Positions 1-10,100 of a stretch of 23,267 nucleotides of DNA are shown here, piece after piece. The notes beneath the pieces are model-generated. The model saw only the letters and a program-made list of their open reading frames with translations, ran no database searches and was not told the DNA's origin. Each line of letters starts with the position of its first letter. The first letter of the stretch is position 1. The DNA lies in contig JAHLWZ010001058.1 in assembly GCA_020536535.1 (NCBI GenBank), forward strand, positions 1 through 23,267, read 5' to 3'. The position numbers and the translations under genes were made by a program. Source of the DNA: Pelomyxa schiedti (lineage: Eukaryota > Evosea > Pelobiontida > Pelomyxidae).

Positions 1-17
1 CCCCCCCCCCCCCCCCC
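1..17. repeat. Poly-C run at the left edge
   Basis: The first 17 bases are all C, directly followed by transporter coding sequence. No other C run this long occurs in the window. It is probably a contig-end or base-calling artefact, but a real homopolymer cannot be excluded. Confidence 0.9.
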
Positions 18-2606
18 TCTTACGAGATTCGAGGATTGCTGGGGAAATTGTTGATATTGTGGTGGAAGATGCAAACAAGGTTCGGCTAATGAGCTTACTG
101 TTTGCTATTTGCACTCTTAACTGCTAGTAGGAGGCTCTCAACAAGCAAATACCGTTTTTGATGGCCTTAATGTTTGTAAGTGGTGTTTGCAGCTGTTTAC
201 GTGTGGCTACATTTGGCATCGCTGGGGCTAGAATGGTTCCCCTCCCTAAATTTGATCTTTTCTTTTACTTATGGAAGATAAAACGCATGCGAAGCCAACT
301 GTTCTTATCTATAGTTCGACAAGAAATCGGGTTCTTTGATACAACAAAATCTGGGGAACTTCTCAATAGATTGGCAGATGATTCAGTTTGACTGCCTACA
401 AGTTTTGACCATATGTACTAATAACAACAACAAAAAAGGCAGTTGTCCAAACTACACTTACCACAAATATTTCTGTTGGCGTCCGAAATGTGGCAACTGG
501 TCTTGGCTCAATCATCTTCCTCTTCATAATATCGTGGAAGTTAAGTCTAGTGATGCTAGGCATTGTGCCAGTCATTGTGATCGGTACCAGATAAAAACTA
601 TTAAGACTTCCCTTGCTTACCCAGCTGTAGTTGCTGTGGTTTATGGCAGATTTGTGAGAAAGCTTGGAAAACAGGCCCAGGATGCACTTGCCAAGGTTAA
701 TACTGCGTTCAATAGAATAGAAATTGAATTAAGAAGGCAGCCTCTGTAGCGGAAGAAGCTTTTGTAAATATTCGTGTAGTTCGTTCTTTTTCTAAGGAGG
801 CATTTGAAAGTGATAAATATGGTTAGTTACATGGAGTTTTCCAATTTTCTTATTGCTCTCTAGTCAATCGCGTACAAGACGCATATAAAATTCAGATCAA
901 GGTAAAAAAGTTTCCTTTTTTTTTTTTGTTCACTCACAAGTGAAAGTCTGTATGGGCAAATGGGAGTTTTATGGTTCCTCTTCCCATTTTCTTTATCAAA
1001 ATAAATGAATGAAGGGAGGTATGCTCTTTTTTGGGAACATTGCCATGCTTCTTGTATTATGGTATGGGGCAATACTTGTTCTGAAAGCACAGCTTAGCCC
1101 TGGAGTATACCTTCGCCACATTGAAGTTATGGTAATTTTGCACTTGTAGGAGCTGGCCAGTTTCATTTTCTATACTCTCATTGTTGCTGTCAGTCTTGCA
1201 ACCGTATCTAACATGTATGGAGATCTCATGAAGGCAACAGGTGCCAGTGAGAGGATATTCCAACTTATTGACAGAGTTCCACTGGCCAAATCAAGTTGAC
1301 CCTTTTCCTTGTGCATCATTTTTCTCACTTGTTAAAAAACCTACCAGAGGGAGGGGAAGTTCTGTCTTCCATTGGAGGAGAAATTATCCTAAAAGGTGTA
1401 TCATTCCATTATCCCAGCAGACCAACCGAAATAGTTCTGAAAGGTTTTTTCTTACTGAGTTATTTGAATTGCGTAACATCTTTCAGGGATTGATTTGAGT
1501 TTAGAGCCTGGAAAGATTGTTGCCCTTGTGGGTATCTTCTTAATGTTACTTAACAAGACCCACAATCATACAAGGGCCATCTGGAAGTGGTAAAAGCACT
1601 ATAGTAAATCTCATCGAACAATTTTATTATCCTGATACTGGCTTCATAACTCTTGGTACCTTAATTTCGTTGTCCTGAATTAACTTCATTCAGATGGAAA
1701 GGATATGAAAGAACTAGATCCAGAGTTTCTACACTCCTTCATTAGTCTGGTTTCTCAAGAACCTACACTTTTCTGCAGTTCCATTTTCGATAGTAAGATC
1801 ATTCAATTCTTACTCTTTCCTTATGTTCTTTAGACATTGTCTATGGAACTAGTAAGTCCCCAACAAGGGAAGAGGTTGAAGAAGCTGCGAGAGCAGCAAA
1901 CGCACATGAATTCATAGGACAGCTGGCTGATGGCTATGATACTATTGTTCTCTCTTCAGAGTAGTCTTGCTTTGCGTAACCTCTGGCAGGTTGGGGAAAG
2001 AGGAACGCGTCTTAGTGGAGGTCAAAAGCAACGAGTCGCTATAGCTCGTGCCATACTTTCAAGTAAGTTCTACCATTAATGGCGGATACCTCTGAGATGA
2101 CTCAATGGCAGATCCAAGAGTTTTACTGCTTGATGAGGCAACTTCAGCTCTGGATGCAGAAAGTGAGCATCTTGTCCAGGAAGCTTTGGTATATACTAGT
2201 ATTTCCAGTCACCTTCATAACTTCAAACAGGATCGGCTTATGCACGGAAGAACTGTGTTGGTGATTGCACATAGGCTAAGCACAGTTCAGGTACTCGCGC
2301 CATAATCTCTGGCTTCACTCAAAGAATTCTTTGACAGAGTGCCTCTGAAGTGTGCGTACTCGATAAGGGGAAGATCGGTATCTCCCTTCTTCTAGTATCT
2401 TCTGTCTAAACACCTTCACAGTGGAACGAGGGACACATGCTCAACTTCTTGAAATGAACGGGTTGTATTCAATACTTGTCAAAAGGCAACTCCAAGGTGG
2501 AGTAGACACCACAGCCACCCCTCCCATAACAACAATTACAACCACAACCACCACGTCTCCATTTTTCGGCTCACCAGAGCCAGAGAGGTCTAATGAAAAT
2601 AACTAA
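17..2606 (+). CDS. ABC transporter, B family (ABCB10/TAP-like), 5' incomplete
   Basis: This ATP-driven membrane exporter consists of one membrane domain followed by one ATPase domain. Splicing out 19 introns of 38-53 nt (for example 80-130, 236-277, 386-438, 584-624, 1105-1149, 1532-1574, 2063-2111, 2378-2421) leaves about 581 residues in one frame, ending at TAA 2604-2606. The membrane part includes RQEIGFFD (about 320-342) and YGRFVRKL (about 643-667). The ATPase part has all key motifs: Walker [10 protein letters not shown] across the 1532-1574 intron, Q-loop SQEPTLF (about 1755), signature LSGGQKQR (about 2013), Walker [12 protein letters not shown] (about 2123) and H-loop IAHRLST (about 2265). 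The tail is a Thr-rich low-complexity stretch. The nearest family recalled is ABCB10 or plant ABCB25/28-like half transporters. The start lies outside the window, so it could also be the second half of a full-length MDR. Substrate and membrane cannot be read from sequence. Confidence 0.93.
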
Positions 2607-2680
2607 AAGAGAACACTATTTTTTTTCTACAAGGCAAATCAACTACACCACCATTCCCAATTATAAGGATTAGGGTTGGG
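2607..2680. other. Convergent 3' junction between transporter and LRR gene
   Basis: Only 74 bases separate the two stop codons (2604-2606 on + and 2683-2681 on -). Both 3' ends must lie here or overlap the neighbouring gene. There is a T-run at about 2620-2627, but no AATAAA is visible on either strand within the gap. Confidence 0.7.
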
Positions 2681-3908
2681 TTAGGGATTCTCTGTAAGAA
2701 GTTTTGGTTCCAGGTGGTCGTTGGTGATAAAGCGGTTTCCCTCTGATTTGTTTCCGAGGTACACAACCTCTTGCTTGAGAAGTACTGTTGGATATGATGC
2801 ATCGGCTGAGGGAGGTGGAAGAGGTTTATAACCCACGTCAGATATGTCTAGGTCCGCTGGTATCTATTGTTTGAATGTGAGGCGGTTGTTTGGAAGAGGA
2901 AGTGAGGTAGATGTAATGCATACCTCTAGGCTCATGGGTTTGTTCACTTTACAAAATGGCCCTCGTTTGATTGCTTCGGCACGCTCAGAAGCAAGTACGG
3001 GTTTTCCATCAAGGTACCGTAGCCGTCTCAAGAAATAGAGTACGCGCATTCTGATTTTGAATGAAATGAGGAAGACGAAAAGGTAGATTTGGGTCGGAGG
3101 GTGCGTTCATCTACCTGTATCGTCTATAGTCTGAGCTGTCATCACTGAAATAGGGACAGCAGGGATTCTTTACCAGGCTTAGGTTGGCAAGGTTTGGAAA
3201 TCGCTTAGTTGCAATTGCCAGAAAAGCTTCCAGATCGCTCAGCTGTATTCAGGTGAAAATTAAGGAATTGGGCAGAACGATAAAACTTTTTCGAAGAAGC
3301 TGATTTATAGGTGTTTGTAAGATATAACACGGGAAAGAAGGTACCTGGTTCTTATTCATTGACAGCAATTTGAGGGTTGGACATACAGGGAAGTGACTAC
3401 ACTCACTCATTTCATTATTGTCCAGAACAAGCTCCACGAGTTTCGTGAAGTGTTCCAAATTTTGGCTCGACCTGTTCAATTTAGTTTCTTTCCTCAACCA
3501 ATGCACGTTTACATCCAACCCATAAAAAAAAATTCCCTCTCACTTAGAAGCACTTACATCTACCCATAAACAAGGAGAATATGTACTTCACTCACCACCA
3601 ACAGAACAAAAAAGGGGAAAGGGGGGAGGGAAAAAAAAAAAAAAAAAAGCGAAAAATAGTCACCTTAGGGAATTGTAGCTGAGGTCAAGCTCGAGTGCCT
3701 GAGGAGCCAACTCGACGAGCTCGGGCGGGATGGAGGTCAGATCGCGGCCCGCGGCCAGGACGCTCCCTCCCCCGCTCACCGCCACCGCCATCACCCCCAC
3801 ATTGCTCCCGCTCCCGAGCCGTGCCAGCCCGTTGCTGCCTTCCCCCTGCTGCCCAGGGGGCGACGCTCCCGAGGCCGTCGTGGTCGATGTGGCTGTGGTT
3901 CGTGACAT
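2681..3908 (-). CDS. Leucine-rich-repeat protein, LRMDA (C10orf11)-like
   Basis: The protein has about 269 residues in five exons: 3908-3664, 3471-3345, 3242-3115, 3050-2924 and 2863-2681. All four introns (192, 102, 64, 60 nt) are GT-AG and keep one frame to the stop at 2683-2681. The N-terminus is a Ser/Thr/Gly-rich leader of about 50 residues (starts MSRTTATSTTT). Three or four leucine-rich repeats of about 22 residues follow (LELDLSYNSL, LVELVLDNNE, LKLLSMNKN, ANLSLVKNP). After them comes an LRR-cap-like segment with YRRY and LRRLRYLDGKPV. The order LRRs, YRRY, then LDGKxV resembles LRMDA/LRRC-type proteins, but the match is from memory. LRR proteins bind other proteins; the partner is unknown. 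It is transcribed divergently from the large gene at 4192. Its introns are longer than elsewhere in the window. Confidence 0.85.
3612..3648. repeat. G-rich then A-rich low-complexity tract in first LRR intron
   Basis: On the + strand, purine runs (GGGG, GGGGGG) are followed by 18 A from 3631 to 3648. On the coding (-) strand this is a long T/C tract just after the donor of the 192-nt first intron. Confidence 0.85.
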
Positions 3909-4191
3909 CGGGTGCCCGTGTGTGCTTGGGCTGGTTTTTTTTTTTTGCTGTGGTTGATTGCTGTGGATAGTCGAAAATGGGGAATTCGAGGAAGAAGAGG
4001 TGAAGCCTGTAATTCCGCTTGGTGGCTTCTAGGGGAGAGGTTGTCTCGCGGCCGTTCTGTTGGGAATACCAAGCGCAACGACTGGGAAAGGTAACTACTC
4101 AAGAAGGGGAGTCTCAGAACCCCAAGAGATCCTCTTTCCGAAGCAACAAAGCAATTACTGGAAGGCAGTAGAGCTCGGCGGCGCTCGCCGT
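3909..4191. promoter_or_regulatory. Shared divergent promoter region (LRR gene / CPLANE1-like gene)
   Basis: These 283 bases lie between two divergent start codons (3908 on -, 4192 on +), so both promoters should lie here or within the first exons. A T-run at about 3936-3949 is visible. No TATA box or other known motif is evident. An open frame runs upstream of 4192 from about 4060 but contains no ATG, so it is treated as leader. Confidence 0.5.
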
Positions 4192-7100
4192 ATGAAGGTG
4201 TCAGCGTGCGTTGTGGGGGCTCTGCCGAAACGCGACGAGCCGTTGGGCGGGACCTTCTGCGTGCGCCGGCCGTGCGCGCGTCGGCCCCTCGTGCCCCCGC
4301 CGGCTCTGCGCGTCGCTGGCGACGTGCCGTTCGTGTCGTCGGCCGACGAGGCGCGCGAGGTGCCCATGGTTGTCGCCGTGACGGTCCGGGGGGCCGACGC
4401 CGGCGAGAAGGCGAAAGGGAAGGGCGCGGGCGCGGCGTCGGGGCCGCAGTTGCATTTCGGCAAGCACGCGAGGGCCACTGTGTGGGCGTTCGGTGCCGAT
4501 TCGGGCTCCGCGTTTGCTGCGTCGGCGTCGTCGTCGGGTTTGGTCAAGGGAAAGACGAGGACTTATGTGCTGGAGGGGAATGAGAAGATTTTTGGGAAAG
4601 AGGAACTTGTCTTGTGCTCATTCTCTCGCAATGGTTTTTTATACCCTTTTTTTTTTTTGACAACTTTTTAATTTTCTTTTGGAAAGGTGTTCATGGTGCT
4701 GGATTGTTGGTTTCTGGAGAAGCTTTTGTATGGGACTCGGCTCCAACTAAATTGTTTCACATTGGATGCCCAACTAAAAGAATTCAAAGCAAAAAGGCTC
4801 TATTTCCAGGTGATCAATCTCTTCTGACCTTTTTTTGTCCCTAAGGGAACTTTCTTGCAGCTGTACGTGTATGTGTTTCTAACTCTGGGAAACATGTGGG
4901 CTTTCTATGTGAAAGTGGTGATGTATGGCTCTGGGTCAGATCTCAAACTCAACAAGGTACATCTGAGAGTATTCCTCAACTTAGAATCACAAGGCTCTGG
5001 TGACTGGACACAACTAAATATCGCAGATCATTTTTCTTTTTCTCACCTTGAGACCCATGTGCAAGCAAACATGTCAGCTTCACCAGTGAGACATTTATAT
5101 TTCCAGATAGTATCTAATTTGCCGAATTAAGCACGTGGGGGAACAAATGCAAATTACTTATGTCAACAATGAACCTGAAGGCACCAGTTCTCATCACCAC
5201 CTATGCAACCTTTCTTGGTGCCTTGAAGACAAAGGAAAAACATCTGACTCTTGGAAGAGAACCCTTACTCTTCCTGAGGAATTGGGAACGGTACTATCCC
5301 TCCTCTTTTTCAGTAGTTTCTAATACCACCAGAAAATAGTTTTCCAGTGGGATCCAGGAGGTTCTTTGATTGCTGTATGTGTGAGCAATCCCAAGAGTCT
5401 CAAAATCCTTTTCATCTCAGGCAGTTGTGCATCACCACATGAGGTATGTCTCACTGACAGACTGAACCAGGTAAAATGAAAAAATAAAGTTTAAAATTCA
5501 CTTCGTTCAGTCTTCCCAAGACTTAACAACTGTTGAATTGGAGTGGATTGGGCAAGGAATTTTTCTTGTTGGCCTCATGAAAAATGGTTTTCCTATGTCA
5601 ACAGCAGCTTTTTAGTAACATCACTCAGGAAATCTATATGTGCTCTCTCGCTTGGGATCAGTTGTACAAATTGTTAACAATGAAGATGAGATCACACCCT
5701 GCATTTGTGTTGATAACCCTAGGCTAACAGTTCTCTAACCTATATCTGTCCCACCTCACTTTTGAACAGATTTATGATGGTAAAACTCTGTGTAGTGACC
5801 CCATTGGCATCAATCTAATTTGCACTGGGAAAGTTAATATCAGATTACTGTCTCTTCCACAATTCAACTTCGAAAATGTGCATTTTACTGAAACACCTAC
5901 TTTTGTAACACTCAATTAAGATGATTACCCAACTGGTTCAAGGAAATGGCCCCTGCGCATCCACCTCATTTGACAACCATATTCTCGCCTGGAAGTTGTA
6001 CTTGTCTGCCCCTCATCCTGTGTCAGTCTTACCGGAAGTCCTTTTTGCAAATGTTGAATCCTGTGTATGCAGTTTAGTATCCTGAAAGCAAACCTTCTCA
6101 CAACAAATTGTGATACTTGTCCCCAATCTTACTACGCTCAGTTTATACCTTCGTCATGTATGTCGAAAACCCAAGTTATGTGCAAGACACTTGTGTCTCT
6201 TAATACTTCTGGACTTTCTCAGCTCTGCTGGAGTATTAGCTGGCGTTTATCCCTCTTTTTCGCAACCACCCTTGCCCTGCATTCTTTTAGAGTTTTATAC
6301 TCTCTTCTCGCCTCTGGTGTGCTTGACACTGCTGAAGAATTTGAAGCAGGGTGCTATGCTGCCTTCCACATATTGTCGAGTACGGAGCAGGCACTTGCTA
6401 ATGTAGTTGGAAAAGCTGGTGGTCGCAATGTCCGAAATTGTACCCCATTGCAGTTTACAAAGCAGTGGGCTCAACTTTCTGCGGCAATGCAACAACGTAT
6501 CTCTTACTCTCATGAAATTAGTATTGATTGAATTTTGAAAGGTCCCCTACACAGAGAGGTCACTTCAACAGCTTTAAGCTTGCGAAATGGTCATGTGGGC
6601 TTGTTCAAAGGTGGAGACAACAACGAAGTCCAGAAATTCTGGATCACAGTATGCGAATATGCTTCTCCGCTAATACTCCCTCACTTCATCAGGCAGGTTC
6701 ACAGGGTACACTGCCACGCCTACTGCTCCATATTTCCCGTTGTGAAATAACTGATGCGATACAATTAGCAGAATCACAAATTGAAAGGTAATTTTTCCTA
6801 ATTTCTTTGAAGTAATCTTAACAACAGTCATAGATTCACCCTTGTAGGTGATAGGATCTCAGTTGGCGTTTTGGGATGGGTTGTATGTTCAGCATTTGCG
6901 AAAGATGAAATAGTGTCATTTCCACCTAGTTCATCAACCCTTTTATCTCGTACAATCTCAGTTTAAGCTTCTCTTAAGTCTCAAGGTTTCTCAGGACTTA
7001 TTTCAGCTTCCCAGGCTCCCAAATTTCCCTTCAACCTCGACTTGAAGCATCATAATCACCCCGTCATAACACTTGACCGGAAACGCTTGCTTGCATCCAG

Positions 7101-10100
7101 TTGCAACAGGCCTGGCTGGAATGTAACCAAAGGCATATGCTATCTTCTCATTGCTGGGATGACCACATGCGCAATTGAGGCTTTAATTTCGTTGAAGTGC
7201 TTTGTAATGGTTCTTCAAATACCCCCCAACTTTATGTCAATTCCTTTTCCAGGCTTTAGCAGTTGCACTTGTACATTTCCCATCAATGTTGGAGCGGGTT
7301 TCTACGACTGCCATGAATAATTTCATTTTCCACTACTCCAATGGGAAACAGGAGGAGGCATTTACCCATCTGTGTGATCTCCTTGCTGGGATGCAAGCTA
7401 TTGATCAACACATTTTTCAAAGTCTCCTAAGGCAAGTGTTGGAGCACAATGTGCTGCTTCTCAAGAAGCACATTGAGAAATTGCCTATTCTCGTACATCC
7501 AGACTACATCTTCACAGAAACTCTGACTTCCCCTTGGCAGTATGGGAGTGGTATGATGCAAGTGCTTCTTCTAGGTGTAACCACTACAGGCATGATTGAC
7601 ACCTCCAGTGACCGCACGTCTTTTGTGCAAGCTGAGATGTGGTGCCGTGCTGAGGTTTTCCACATTTTCCCTTGGATAAGTTCTGATTTTTTTAAAAAAT
7701 AGATCGGCAGGACATTAAGGCATACGTTTCATCTACTTTATAGATTCTCCAAACAACACTTTGTTAGTGTTGTTAAAGCTTCTTCCAATTTTACCGACCA
7801 GTTCAGTGGTAATTTTGCCTTCCTTTCTCTTGTCCTCCTTTCAAGCAACATAGAAAACATTTGGAAAGTGCTTTATTATTCATGGTACTTATGTGTGAGG
7901 GACCATGTTGCGTTGTTATCCCAAGCTTCACCTCTGGTTTCTGTGGCCTCGTTACTGTCAAATAAACATGCAACCCAACTTCCTCCTTCCTTTGCCAGCT
8001 GGGTGATCCGAATGAGCGCATTCCGTAATCTCATTAGAATACTAATATCTTTGAATAATACCCATAGATGAAGACAATCAACTCCCTGTGAGCCTTCTGC
8101 AGGAGTACTGTATCAACGCCCTTCAGATTGTTTCAGCTATCAACCGTAATGTCTTAGAGACCTTCACTTTGTATTTTCCTTCTTCTTCATATATATCGGC
8201 CATGTATGTCATACTCTATTGTCTCTTCTTTGACCTGCTTTAGTTTGCATCCCAAGTTCGAAGAAGTTCTTTCTTCCTACGGTGGCCTAGCTTCTATACT
8301 CCCGCAGAATCAACCAATTGCAAATGTATTCTTCAGATTTGGAAATATACCCTATTCACCCTTGAAAGAAAAGGATATATGCTTTGGATAAAGAATATAT
8401 GAAACACATGCAAGACCTTTTGCAGTACTTAAATGAAACAAACTTTGAGGACTTCCCCCCAAAACTCCCAACTATTGAGCATACCCCTGCCGGGACTATG
8501 AATGAGGCCAAGTACAGTGCTATCTTTCTTTTTCCTATTTCTTATTGTTAAAGTTCCTGCCTGAAACTACTGTACATCTGGTTCTCCACAAATAAGACTC
8601 TTCATTTTGGGGTGACAAACCGCCTTCCATTTCCTTCCATTCTTGCACCTTTTTCCGGTTTCTGATGTGACATTTTTGTTGTATCTGACAAACTGCCAAG
8701 TACAAGGATCTTTCTGTGAAGAATACAACTGGGATAAACTGGAGCTCATACAGCCAGAGGAAATCCCAGATGAAAAAAAAGGTCAAATAACATGCACCTA
8801 TTGCGTTAACTTTGGAAACAGTGGATATACTTCCGACCACTTCAGCTGGAGAGTATGGATCAGAGGATGAAGTACCCCTTCATACTGACCAAAATCAAGA
8901 CGATTTCCCTGCAACCACAAGTTGCTCGGAAGATGATGAATGCCATTCTGATGGCATTGATGCAACCAATAAAGCAATTCCCTCCACAACTGGGGAGGAT
9001 GACAGTGACACAAACTCAAAGAGTGATAGCATACAGGAATCTGGTGGGAGCAGAAATAACGAAACTAGACAACCCCCAAGTGGGGACATTGACAAGTCTA
9101 CTAGTAGTGTAATCACCAATAATTTGAGCATGACAAGTTCCACTAAGCACACTGTGGGAGCTAGTGGAAGTAATGGAGATGGAGGTGATGATGACGGTGA
9201 CAAACATTTTAGTTTCTCAAATCACAATGATGGTCCTGATGACAGAGGGAGAAGCCGACACCATACAAAAAAACCAACAAAGTCATCTGGGCACTTGAAA
9301 GTTGCCCAACCATCACTTGAAAATACACTGGATACCACAATGAATTCCACCAAACTGCGTGGAATTCTAAAAGCCTCTCAAAAAATCCCAAAAAAATCTT
9401 CATCCAAGAGTAGTTCCCACAAGAGAGGGGCTAGCCATCACACTCACAACAAGTCTGGCTCTGAAAAAACAGCTCATGTGCGGCACAAAAGTCAGCACAG
9501 TCATCAAAGGAGAAAGGGATCTTCATCCTCCAAACATAGCCACAAGAGTACCAGTAAAAGACACGTGGATGGCCACCACTCACCAACAGAGCATTCACTT
9601 CAATTGTCCTATTCTGGTATGGACTTTTCCTCTCTATTTTTTTTTGTTTCACTAGGCAATAGATAAAAAAAAGCCTACTTCCCATGGAACCTATAATTTG
9701 GAATGTGAGCAAACATGGTGCCAAGGTACCACACTTACAAAGAAACATTTCAGTTACTCCTTGGTGCAGCCTACTCCGAACCCAGTCTCGAGCAAACACT
9801 TTCAGATTTGGTTCTGCGTTCCCATTTTGTATTGCCCATAAAGTGTAAGTGGACAACTTATCCCTCGTAGGGCCATTTCCTGGAAAGGCGTGCAGATTTT
9901 TCACTTGCGTTCCTGGAGGATATAGAGAAATTTAAGTCCATGCTTCCCCCACAGATACCCATCCCCAGACAAGTAAAGGTTGAAATTTTCTACTACTTCA
10001 AGCGTAAACACTGCGTCGTTATTCACCATAAATAAAACATTTAGATACCAGTAACAAACTTTGCTATGAAGATAATTCGTGGACATGCCAAATTTGTTCT

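Noticed and set aside
2667-2686. Telomere-like TTAGGG motifs at the end of the LRR gene
   Set aside because: Only two imperfect copies, and they overlap the coding end and stop codon of the LRR gene on the minus strand. Not a telomeric array.
4060-4191. Upstream extension of the large gene's first exon
   Set aside because: The frame is open from 4060 but has no ATG before 4192; it is treated as leader.
4155-4547. Minus-strand frames opposite the GC-rich first exon of the large gene
   Set aside because: GC-driven shadows with low-complexity Ala/Pro/Arg content and no link to neighbouring exons.
8812-9666. A separate 284-codon gene starting at ATG 8812
   Set aside because: The ATG lies inside a 40-nt intron (8782-8821), and the frame continues smoothly from the upstream exon, so it is part of the large gene.
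9431-9904. 157-codon minus-strand frame
   Set aside because: It runs across a confirmed + strand exon and intron (9617-9662) and resembles no domain.
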